This document shows positions 7,733-14,875 of a stretch of DNA of 21,886 nucleotides, in pieces. The stretch is from an uncultured Fidelibacterota bacterium (lineage in GTDB: Bacteria; Fidelibacterota; Marinisomatia; Marinisomatales; TCS55), in NCBI GenBank assembly GCA_913041075.1, contig CAJWGZ010000009.1, positions 1-21,886 on the forward strand, written 5' to 3'. Under the pieces are notes generated by a model. That model ran no database searches, was not told the origin of the DNA, and was given only the letters and a program-made list of their open reading frames with translations. A program made the position numbers and the translations under genes. The first letter of the stretch is position 1. Each line of letters begins with the position of its first letter.

Positions 7733-8629
7733 ATGGAAATTCTACGTACACCCGATAGCAGATTTATTGGTCTGGCTGACTATCCTTTTGAACCGCATTA
7801 TCTACAATGTGACGAGGTTCGGATTCACTACCTGAATGAAGGCACAAGTGATAGTGAAACGGTTTTGCTTATTCATGGGGAGCCTTCTTGGTCCTATCTA
7901 TACCGTAAAATGATACCCATAATCGCGGATGCTGGACATCGAGTTGTCGTACCTGATCTGGTGGGTTTTGGTAAATCTGATAAGCCAGTCAATCAGGAAG
8001 ATTACACTTATCAAAAACATGTAGATTGGATGACAGCTTTGGTCCAGGTACTAGATCTTAAGAATATTACACTTTTCTGCCAGGATTGGGGTGGTTTGAT
8101 CGGCCTGCGTATTGCTGCGGAAAATGAGGACAGATTCAAGCGCATTGTGGCGGCCAATACATTTTTGCCCACTGGCGAATATAAAACGCCAGAGGCGTTC
8201 ATACGGTGGCAGAAATTTTCCCAGAATACGCCTATGTTCAAGGTTGGCAAGATCATTGCATCGGGTTGTGTGGCAGAAATGAGCGCAGAAGTACGGGACG
8301 CCTATGATGCTCCCTTCCCGAGTGAAGAATACAAGGCTGGTGCCCGGATCTTCCCCATGTTGGTCCCAACAAGCCCGAGCGATCCAGCTTCCGAACCCAA
8401 CCGAAAAGCCTGGGATGTGTTGAAACAATGGGATAAGCCATTTTTGACTGCTTTCAGTGATTCTGATCCTATTACTGCCGGCGGCGATGGTTATTTCCAG
8501 AAACTAATACCTGGCACGCGCGGCCAGTCGCACACAACCATCAAGGGTGCCGGACATTTTTTACAAGAGGAAAAAGGTCCAGAACTTGCCCGCCTAGTGG
8601 TAAACTTTATCAATAATAATAGTGATTAA
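7733..8629 (+). CDS. haloalkane dehalogenase, HLD-I (DhlA/DhmA-like)
   Basis: This 298-residue alpha/beta-hydrolase has the full haloalkane dehalogenase set. The nucleophile is D118 in FCQDWGG, followed by the halide-binding W119. HGEPSW (48-53) holds E50, and the cap segment EAFIRWQKFS holds W159 where DhlA has its second halide tryptophan. The acid is D245 in FSDSDPIT after strand 7, and the base is H275 in GAGHFLQEE. An acid after strand 7 and a PFPSEEYKAGARIFPM cap match subfamily I (DhlA, DhmA). Such enzymes hydrolyse the carbon-halogen bond of small alkyl halides to an alcohol and halide in the cytoplasm. Other members have no known natural substrate. The ATG follows AAGGAGG at a distance of 13-15 bases, plus a closer AAGGAA. 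The end overlaps the next gene's GTG by 8 bp. Confidence 0.88.
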   Translation: MEILRTPDSRFIGLADYPFEPHYLQCDEVRIHYLNEGTSDSETVLLIHGEPSWSYLYRKMIPIIADAGHRVVVPDLVGFGKSDKPVNQEDYTYQKHVDWMTALVQVLDLKNITLFCQDWGGLIGLRIAAENEDRFKRIVAANTFLPTGEYKTPEAFIRWQKFSQNTPMFKVGKIIASGCVAEMSAEVRDAYDAPFPSEEYKAGARIFPMLVPTSPSDPASEPNRKAWDVLKQWDKPFLTAFSDSDPITAGGDGYFQKLIPGTRGQSHTTIKGAGHFLQEEKGPELARLVVNFINNNSD

Positions 8630-10019
8630 AATCGCAAGTATTCGCATAATTAAGAATCATTTGATAAAACTAATCCGCAGCGTAATGGTGTTATCACTAA
8701 TCTCACACCATATTTTGGGTGGTTCCATTGCCGCTGATTACAGCGCACAAGCAAATAAACTGATTGTAGCAGCGCTCGCAGACAGCGGCGCATATAAGCA
8801 GCTTGGTTATCTTTGCAACACTTTTGGCCCCCGGTTGAGCGGTTCGAAAAACCTAGAATATGCCCTGGATTGGATCATAGGCGAAATGCACCAGGATGGT
8901 TTTGATGTAATCAAAGGAGAACCGGTAAAGGTACCGGCCTGGGTTAGGGGCGCAGAATCAGCGCAATTGATCAAACCATTTAAAAAAGATCTGGCAATGC
9001 TTGGTTTGGGTGGCAGTGTTGGTACCCCTAAGCATGGTATCCGTGCCGAAGTATTGGTGGTTGATAGTTTTGCTGAGCTTGAAACGATCAGGGATAAGGT
9101 TAAGGGAAAGATCGTATTATTCAATGCACCATTCACAAGTTATGGTGAAACTGTACAATACCGCTATAAAGGTGCTAGTGCAGCTGCAAAATACGGTGCT
9201 GTGGCCAGCCTTATACGGTCCGTTGGTTCCTCTACACTTTATACACCACATACCGGTGTGATGGCTTATAACGAAGATATACCACGCATTCCCCATGCTG
9301 CCCTTACTATAGAGGATGCCATCATGCTTAGTAGTCAACAGAAAAGTGGTGAAAAGATTGTGATCCAGCTAAAAATGGCCGCCAGGACAGAACCGGATCG
9401 CTGGTCCAGGAACATAGTGGCTGATCTAAAAGGTTCTGAAAATCCAGATGAGATTGTTGTTGTAGGCGGTCATATTGATTCCTGGGATGTGGGTCAGGGG
9501 GCCCAGGATGATGGCGGCGGTTGTGTAGCTGCCTGGCATGCGGTGAAACTGATTCATGACCTGGGCCTAAGACCAAAAAGAACCCTGCGTGTCGTGTTGT
9601 GGACGAATGAGGAAAATGGCGGCAAAGGCAGTAAAGCTTATCGAGATACTCATCGTGATGAATTAGATAAACATATGGTTGCGATCGAATCGGATGGTGG
9701 TGTTTTTCAACCTAGTGGATTTGGATTTACTGGGAGTCAGGCTGGAAGAGAAATTGTTGATGCTATTTCTGAATTATTGATCTCAATAAAGGCAAACGAA
9801 ATAACTACTGGCGGCCGGGCTGCTGATGTGGCACCGCTCAATGATGAGGGCGTCCCCGTTATGTCCTTAAAGGTGGATGGAACGAAATACTTTTGGTACC
9901 ATCACACCAATGCTGACACCTTCGATAAAATTGATTTTAATGAATTCAATCATTGTGTTGCTGCCTTAGCCGTAATGGCCTATGTTATAGCAGATATGGA
10001 GATAGACTTGCCCCAGTGA
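8622..10019 (+). CDS. M28-family metallopeptidase, carboxypeptidase Q-like, exported
   Basis: The 465-residue protein has an N-terminal basic-hydrophobic segment (to about residue 37), which fits a signal peptide. A PA-type insert domain lies at about 140-235, and the M28 catalytic domain follows. The dizinc ligands can be read as H284 in GGHIDSWD, D296 in GAQDDGGG, E331 next to the catalytic base E330 in TNEENGG, D358 in ESDGGVF, and H427 or H428 in YFWYHHTNADTFD. The order, spacing and the HIDSWDVGQGA block match plasma glutamate carboxypeptidase/carboxypeptidase Q, a di- or aminopeptidase. It probably trims peptides in the periplasm or outside the cell. Translation starts at GTG 8622, inside the end of the dehalogenase gene, which suggests coupling. 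The start is not certain because the ribosome site lies in coding sequence. Confidence 0.88.
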   Translation: MIKIASIRIIKNHLIKLIRSVMVLSLISHHILGGSIAADYSAQANKLIVAALADSGAYKQLGYLCNTFGPRLSGSKNLEYALDWIIGEMHQDGFDVIKGEPVKVPAWVRGAESAQLIKPFKKDLAMLGLGGSVGTPKHGIRAEVLVVDSFAELETIRDKVKGKIVLFNAPFTSYGETVQYRYKGASAAAKYGAVASLIRSVGSSTLYTPHTGVMAYNEDIPRIPHAALTIEDAIMLSSQQKSGEKIVIQLKMAARTEPDRWSRNIVADLKGSENPDEIVVVGGHIDSWDVGQGAQDDGGGCVAAWHAVKLIHDLGLRPKRTLRVVLWTNEENGGKGSKAYRDTHRDELDKHMVAIESDGGVFQPSGFGFTGSQAGREIVDAISELLISIKANEITTGGRAADVAPLNDEGVPVMSLKVDGTKYFWYHHTNADTFDKIDFNEFNHCVAALAVMAYVIADMEIDLPQ

Positions 10020-10053
10020 GACCGAGAACACATCGCAAAGATTAAATAGTCCT

Positions 10054-10365
10054 GTGCGTTATCATGTAAAAGCGACAATGCTAAAAGAAAAGATGGGTGA
10101 ATTTTACCAGAAATTGAGTGATGGAACCATCACGGGCCAGAAACCGGATGGCCGAGAGATCGTGTCATCAATTCGAAAAGCAATATTGACTAAACCATTG
10201 GTTGTAGAATGGTGTGAAACCTGTTTTTGCGAAACACCCTTAGCCCATGAACGGGATACTGTTTACGATCAATATTTTCATGATATGGAAATAATAGAGA
10301 TCAATGATGACCCAGAAATTGATGGCCAGTCTTTCTGGGATTACTTGTTAAAAATAGATCAATAA
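10054..10365 (+). CDS. conserved hypothetical protein starting MRYHVKAT
   Basis: This is a 103-residue soluble, acidic protein. I recognise the overall layout (MRYHVKAT start, a GTITGQKPDG loop, WCETCFCETPLAHERDTVYDQYF in the middle) as a recurrent small bacterial family, but I cannot attach a function. The cluster C-x-x-C-x-C (residues about 54-59), followed by TPL and a histidine, could bind a metal or serve redox chemistry, but the motif is too short to prove it. GTG at 10054 is chosen as the start because the MRYHVKAT block looks conserved. The ATG at 10078 is the alternative. The gene sits 34 bp after the peptidase and 14 bp before the LON-domain gene. Confidence 0.6.
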   Translation: MRYHVKATMLKEKMGEFYQKLSDGTITGQKPDGREIVSSIRKAILTKPLVVEWCETCFCETPLAHERDTVYDQYFHDMEIIEINDDPEIDGQSFWDYLLKIDQ

Positions 10366-10379
10366 TATGGGTTTATTTT

Positions 10380-10970
10380 ATGGATAATATGCCACTATTT
10401 CCTTTAAACATCGTCGCGGTGCCAAAGGAGCGTATTCCATTACATATATTTGAACCGCGCTACAAGCGGATGATAAAGGATAGCATTAAAACGGGTGATC
10501 CATTTGGGATTGTGTTAAAAGATGACAAGGGGTTAAAAAGTATTGGCTGCAGTGTAAAGATAATCCGGGTATTGAAAGAACACCCCACTGGTGAATATGA
10601 TATTATCGTCCAAGGACAGCAGTGTTTTCGGATCAAAGACAAAGTGCAGGAAAACGATCAGCTTTGGATTGGTAACGTTACATACCTTGAGGACCAAGAA
10701 TCTGCTCCAGCAGATTTATTAGAAAAGACACGAGATCAATATTTGCATATATTGTTGAAACTTGGCTTGAACGAAGATATGGAGCGCCATATGTCCAAAA
10801 GTCGATCGTTTGATTTTATCGAGTTTATAAATCTGCCTAACAAAATAAAACAACAGCTCATTGAGACAAATGACGAAAATCAGCGTTTGGAGATAATTAA
10901 CCGTATATTTACTGGTGTTATGACTATGGTATCCTTTGGGACCAATGGACAGCAAATATCCGAAGCATAA
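10380..10970 (+). CDS. LON-domain (Lon N-terminal domain) protein
   Basis: This 196-residue protein consists of the N-terminal substrate-binding domain of Lon protease without the ATPase and protease parts. The opening MPLFPLNIV (residues 4-12) and PLHIFEPRYKRMI (about 20-32) are the family hallmarks. GDPFGIVLKDD, IGCSVKIIRV and YDIIVQGQQCFRI give the beta-barrel strands, and a helical bundle follows from about 105 to the end. Stand-alone LON-domain proteins are common in bacteria and have no established activity. They may bind unfolded proteins. The start is uncertain between ATG 10380 and ATG 10389, because no strong Shine-Dalgarno site is present. It probably forms a unit with the preceding 103-residue gene. 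Confidence 0.82.
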   Translation: MDNMPLFPLNIVAVPKERIPLHIFEPRYKRMIKDSIKTGDPFGIVLKDDKGLKSIGCSVKIIRVLKEHPTGEYDIIVQGQQCFRIKDKVQENDQLWIGNVTYLEDQESAPADLLEKTRDQYLHILLKLGLNEDMERHMSKSRSFDFIEFINLPNKIKQQLIETNDENQRLEIINRIFTGVMTMVSFGTNGQQISEA

Positions 10971-11060
10971 CTAATATGATTCTGATGCTTGCTTGATACG
11001 TTGCCATCCGTAAGTTTCGAAAAATAATGGTATATTAATTAGTAAAGAGAGGAAAGTAAA

Positions 11061-11183
11061 ATGGAAGAAAAAAGAAAGAGCCAGGATCGTAGAGATGACC
11101 ACCGCAGAAAAAAGGATCAACCAATAGATAGTAATAATAGAAATGGTACAGAAAGACGTACTAGGAAAGATCGAAGAAATTAG
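11061..11183 (+). CDS. 40-residue highly charged small protein
   Basis: A short open frame of 40 codons with ATG at 11061 and TAG at 11181-11183 has one of the best ribosome sites in the window (GAGAGGAAAG at 11047-11056, 7 bases from AGGA to ATG). The product is almost wholly hydrophilic and rich in Arg, Lys and Asp. It has two halves of similar make-up: DRRDDHRRKK near the N-terminus and ERRTRKDRRN at the end, the latter preceded by NRNG. It has no hydrophobic segment and is probably disordered. Repeats of the RRxGxxRR kind occur in low-complexity linkers elsewhere, but I cannot name a family. It sits 27 bp upstream of the Tat-dependent oxidoreductase gene. Confidence 0.5.
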   Translation: MEEKRKSQDRRDDHRRKKDQPIDSNNRNGTERRTRKDRRN

Positions 11184-11210
11184 CCATAAGATTCTATCTG
11201 GGGTTAAAAC

Positions 11211-12554
11211 ATGATCGACAAAAAGAAAAAACGGTCTATTTCCAGAAGGGAATTTATCGGAAAAACTGCCGCAGCTGCAGCTTTTACCATTGTACCGCGC
11301 TATGTCTTGGGAGGCAATGGCTATACTGCCCCAAGTGATAAATTGAATATGGCCTGTATCGGAGTTGGCGGTATGGGCTATAATGACACAGTCGGCGTTA
11401 ATTCTGAAAATATCTATGCTCTTTGTGATGTCGATGATGAACGGGCCGCAAAAGCTTACAATAAATTTCCTAAGGCTAAACGTTATAAGGATTTTCGTGT
11501 GCTGCTTGATCAGGAAAAAGAGATTGATGCCGTAACTATCAGTACACCGGACCATACTCACGCTGTTGCCGCAATGATGGCTATGAAGATGGGTAAACAT
11601 GCCTATGTGCAGAAACCGCTGACTCACACAGTTCAAGAGGCTCGAAAACTTGCCGAAACGGCTAGGGCAATGAAAGTCGCAACACAGATGGGTAACCAGG
11701 GGCATGCTGGCGAAGGGGCACGGTTGATCAATGAATGGATCTGGAGCGGGGCCATCGGAGACGTTTATGAGGCGCATATCTGGACAAACCGACCCATTTG
11801 GCCACAGGGTATAGACCGCCCAAAAGAAAATCCTGTAGTACCTTCCAAATTGGATTGGGATCTATGGCAGGGACCAGCACCGAAACGGCCGTACCATCCA
11901 GCTTATTTACCGTTTAGCTGGCGTGGTTGGCTCGATTATGGTACCGGTGCCTTAGGTGATATGGGTGCGCACCTGATGGACCAACCATTCTGGGCATTGA
12001 AACTTGGTGACCCGATCAGTGTGCAGGCCAGTTCAAGTCCGATAAATGATGAAACTTACCCCCAGTCATCTATGGTAACGTATCAATTCCCCGTGCGTAA
12101 AAGTATGGTCCCAGTAAAACTTGTATGGTATGATGGCGGTCTTCGACCACCGCGACCAGAGGAACTGGAAAATGGAGAGCGTATGGGAGATAATGGAGGA
12201 GGTGTTCTTTTTGTAGGTACAAAGGGGAAATTATCCTGTGGTACTTATGGCCGTGATCCAGTACTACTTCCGAAGGCCAAAATGAAAGATTTTGATCCAC
12301 CGCCAAAAACAATACCCAGGTCTCCTGGGATCCGGGAAGAATGGATCGCAGCATGCAAGACAGGTTCGCCGACCACATCCAATTTTGATTATGCTGGAAA
12401 ACTGACCGAAATAATGTTGCTTGGTTGTATTGCACTACGTGTTGCTGATAAATATACCACTTTGCAGTGGGATGGCCCCAATATGCGCTTTACCAACCTG
12501 GGTAAGGCCAATCGGTATATTGACAAGAAATATCGCCACAGTTGGTCACTGTAA
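11211..12554 (+). CDS. Tat-exported Gfo/Idh/MocA-family oxidoreductase
   Basis: The 447 residues open with a twin-arginine signal: SISRREFIGK at 9-18, then an alanine-rich hydrophobic stretch ending near YVLGG. This implies folding with bound cofactor before export to the periplasm. The Rossmann domain shows CIGVGGMG (49-56), an LCDVDDERA second strand for the nucleotide ribose, STPDHTHA, and the family lysine K135 in VQKPLTHTVQEAR (usually EKP). The C-terminal domain carries GALGDMGAHLMDQPF and a WYDGGLRPPRP strand. Such proteins use tightly bound NAD(P) to oxidise or rearrange sugars, including glycosidase-like reactions in the GH109 branch. No substrate can be read from the sequence. The next gene starts directly at its stop codon with no gap, so the two are probably co-translated. 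Confidence 0.9.
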   Translation: MIDKKKKRSISRREFIGKTAAAAAFTIVPRYVLGGNGYTAPSDKLNMACIGVGGMGYNDTVGVNSENIYALCDVDDERAAKAYNKFPKAKRYKDFRVLLDQEKEIDAVTISTPDHTHAVAAMMAMKMGKHAYVQKPLTHTVQEARKLAETARAMKVATQMGNQGHAGEGARLINEWIWSGAIGDVYEAHIWTNRPIWPQGIDRPKENPVVPSKLDWDLWQGPAPKRPYHPAYLPFSWRGWLDYGTGALGDMGAHLMDQPFWALKLGDPISVQASSSPINDETYPQSSMVTYQFPVRKSMVPVKLVWYDGGLRPPRPEELENGERMGDNGGGVLFVGTKGKLSCGTYGRDPVLLPKAKMKDFDPPPKTIPRSPGIREEWIAACKTGSPTTSNFDYAGKLTEIMLLGCIALRVADKYTTLQWDGPNMRFTNLGKANRYIDKKYRHSWSL

Positions 12555-14849
12555 ATGTACCGGCTTATTAAAATCATCGGAATTGTTTTCATTATCTTTC
12601 TGGTGCTATTGTCCATCCCCATTTCTGCTCTGGATAAGTACATGGGCGGTGCCTATGGTACAGTTGACCAGCACGATTTTATCGATAAATTTTTCGGGAA
12701 TATTACCGCCTCTGCAAATCTGAGAAGGACCTATCCGGCCATGCCCATTCGGGAAAACAACCCTGTTTCTGCTGAAAAAGAAGAATTGGGAAGATTGTTA
12801 TATTTTGATCCTATCCTTTCCGGTGATAATACTATTTCCTGTGCCCATTGTCACCATCCGGATCTAGGTTTTACTGATAATAGAGCATTATCGATGGGCC
12901 GGGGAGGCTCTGGTATAGGACAGGACCGTAAGGGCGGGCAAGTACTTCGTCGCGGTTCACCCACAATCTGGAATTCTGCCTATAATCACCTTCAGTTTTG
13001 GGATGGTCGTGCAGATGACCTGGAACATCAGGCTTCTTTCCCAATTCAGGACATGAAGGAGATGGCCCAGGATAAAGATGAATTGGTTCAGGAATTACTG
13101 CAGGTACCAGAATATGTGCAATTATTCAATGAGGTGTTTGGCAATAGCGCAGGACCGGCACTTACATTTGAAAATATAACCTTTGCCATTGCTGCTTTTG
13201 AGCGTACCATCATTGCCAATAATTCCCGGTTTGATAAATATGCCCAGGGCGATCATTTAGCATTATCAAGATCTGAACGCCATGGATTGAATTTATTTCG
13301 TTCTTTAAAAACACGCTGTTTCGAATGTCACAATTTTCCCACATTTAATAACCCTGACTTCAAGGTGGTTGGTGTCCCAGATATTAATGATCAAGAACCG
13401 GATCTGGGGCGGGCGGAAATTGCTGGCAAAGGGTATGAACGAGCCTTCAAAGTTCCCACTTTGAGAAATATAGCTCTGACAGCACCCTATATGCATAACG
13501 GTACTTTCCAGACACTGGAGGAGGTCATTGACTTTTATGCTGCTGGTGGTGGCGCAGCTCATGGATTTAAACCAGCGACATTAGATGATAAGATCCGCAA
13601 GTTTGAACTCAGTACTGATGAACGACAGGATATGGTCGCATTTTTACACGCGCTTACAGATGAATCGAATAAACCAGTTATTCCGGATAAAGTCCCTTCT
13701 GGATTGTCAGTGGTTCCTTCTCTGGAAAACCAGTCGATTGAACTAGCTGGTCACATGGATGAATTTGAGAAACCAGAACAAGTCAATCTCAAACGTGCAG
13801 GTAAGCGCATAATCGTGGATCCCTCGCAGACAATCCAGGATGGAATTGAAATGGCTCAGGCTGGTGATACGGTAATGGTTTTTCCCGGGGAGTATTCAGA
13901 GACGCTAATGATCGACAAATCAAATATTACCATTATGGGTCAACAGAAAGATGATGCTTGGCCCATTCTGAATGGTCAAAACAGGTTACCGGATGCGGCG
14001 GTAGGCACAGGTAGCAACATTGAGATTAATGGTTTTGTAATTAAGGATTATACAGCCAATGGTCTAATGCTGAATCGATCCATGGCAGTCACATTTCGGA
14101 ATATACATTGTGATAACACAGGCCTATACGGTATATATCCCGTAGAGTGTGTCGGTGTCTTGGTCGAGCAATGCAGTGTCACTGGTATCAGTGATGCTGG
14201 AATTTACGTAGGTCAATCAAAGGATATCGTAGTCCGCAATAACGTTGCCTATGGCAATGTTACTGGTATTGAAATTGAAAATTCAGTGAATGCCCTGGTT
14301 GAGAATAACGAAGTGTATGATAATGCGGGGGGTATACTGGTATTTCTGCTGCCCAATAACCCTTCAAAAGTTTCATCAAACTGTAGGGTCGTTAATAATT
14401 ATGTATATAAAAATAATCATGTGAATTTTGGTGAACCCGGTTCAATCGTGAGTAATGTTCCACAAGGCACCGGCTTGATGGTCATGGCAGGTGATAGTAT
14501 TGAAGTAACGGGCAATAGATTTCATGATAACCAATCCTTTGGTGCCGCAGTAATAGGATTAGATTTATTTTTTGGGGAAGATTATGTTTATGATGTGGAT
14601 CCAATACCTGATGCCTGTTGGGTGCATAATAACGATTTTCGGAATAATGGCTATAAACCAGCAAAAATTGTTGTTGAATCGGGGCTCGATGGAGCGGATT
14701 TACTTTGGGATGTAACTGGTTACAGCAATAATTGGCATGAGAAAAATGTAACTAGTATTCCGCCTACCCTACCTGATAAGAATTGGTCATGGATTGCTAG
14801 AAAAACCAATTATAGGATATGGCGATTCTTATTTAATGTATTTGGTTAA
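12555..14849 (+). CDS. diheme cytochrome c peroxidase fused to right-handed beta-helix domain
   Basis: The 764 residues begin with a single hydrophobic segment (about 5-25, anchor or signal). A MauG/CcpA-type diheme peroxidase domain occupies about 65-372. It has two heme c sites, CAHCH (96-100) and CFECH (255-259), plus LGRLLYFDPILSGD, NSAYNHLQFWDGR, KVPTLRNIALTAPYMHNGTF with M313 as possible axial ligand, and LSTDERQDMVAFLHAL. After a linker, residues about 417-700 form a parallel beta-helix. It starts with IIVDPSQTIQDGIEMA and AGDTVMVFPGEY, then gives repeated turns of the I-x-V-x-N-N-x-A/V-Y-x-N kind, as in NosD/PbH1 proteins. Beta-helix proteins of the TIGR03805 type are known from paired or fused genes with cytochrome-like partners. 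Here the two parts are one chain. The substrate is unknown; the helix suggests a polysaccharide. Confidence 0.85.
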   Translation: MYRLIKIIGIVFIIFLVLLSIPISALDKYMGGAYGTVDQHDFIDKFFGNITASANLRRTYPAMPIRENNPVSAEKEELGRLLYFDPILSGDNTISCAHCHHPDLGFTDNRALSMGRGGSGIGQDRKGGQVLRRGSPTIWNSAYNHLQFWDGRADDLEHQASFPIQDMKEMAQDKDELVQELLQVPEYVQLFNEVFGNSAGPALTFENITFAIAAFERTIIANNSRFDKYAQGDHLALSRSERHGLNLFRSLKTRCFECHNFPTFNNPDFKVVGVPDINDQEPDLGRAEIAGKGYERAFKVPTLRNIALTAPYMHNGTFQTLEEVIDFYAAGGGAAHGFKPATLDDKIRKFELSTDERQDMVAFLHALTDESNKPVIPDKVPSGLSVVPSLENQSIELAGHMDEFEKPEQVNLKRAGKRIIVDPSQTIQDGIEMAQAGDTVMVFPGEYSETLMIDKSNITIMGQQKDDAWPILNGQNRLPDAAVGTGSNIEINGFVIKDYTANGLMLNRSMAVTFRNIHCDNTGLYGIYPVECVGVLVEQCSVTGISDAGIYVGQSKDIVVRNNVAYGNVTGIEIENSVNALVENNEVYDNAGGILVFLLPNNPSKVSSNCRVVNNYVYKNNHVNFGEPGSIVSNVPQGTGLMVMAGDSIEVTGNRFHDNQSFGAAVIGLDLFFGEDYVYDVDPIPDACWVHNNDFRNNGYKPAKIVVESGLDGADLLWDVTGYSNNWHEKNVTSIPPTLPDKNWSWIARKTNYRIWRFLFNVFG

Positions 14850-14875
14850 GCTCAACTAAAGTCAGAAAAAACACT

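Noticed and set aside
10971..11777. 268-residue minus-strand open frame with many cysteines and histidines
   Set aside because: It is antisense to the small ORF and the Tat-oxidoreductase gene, has no recognisable domain or ribosome site, and its composition is that of a complementary shadow frame.
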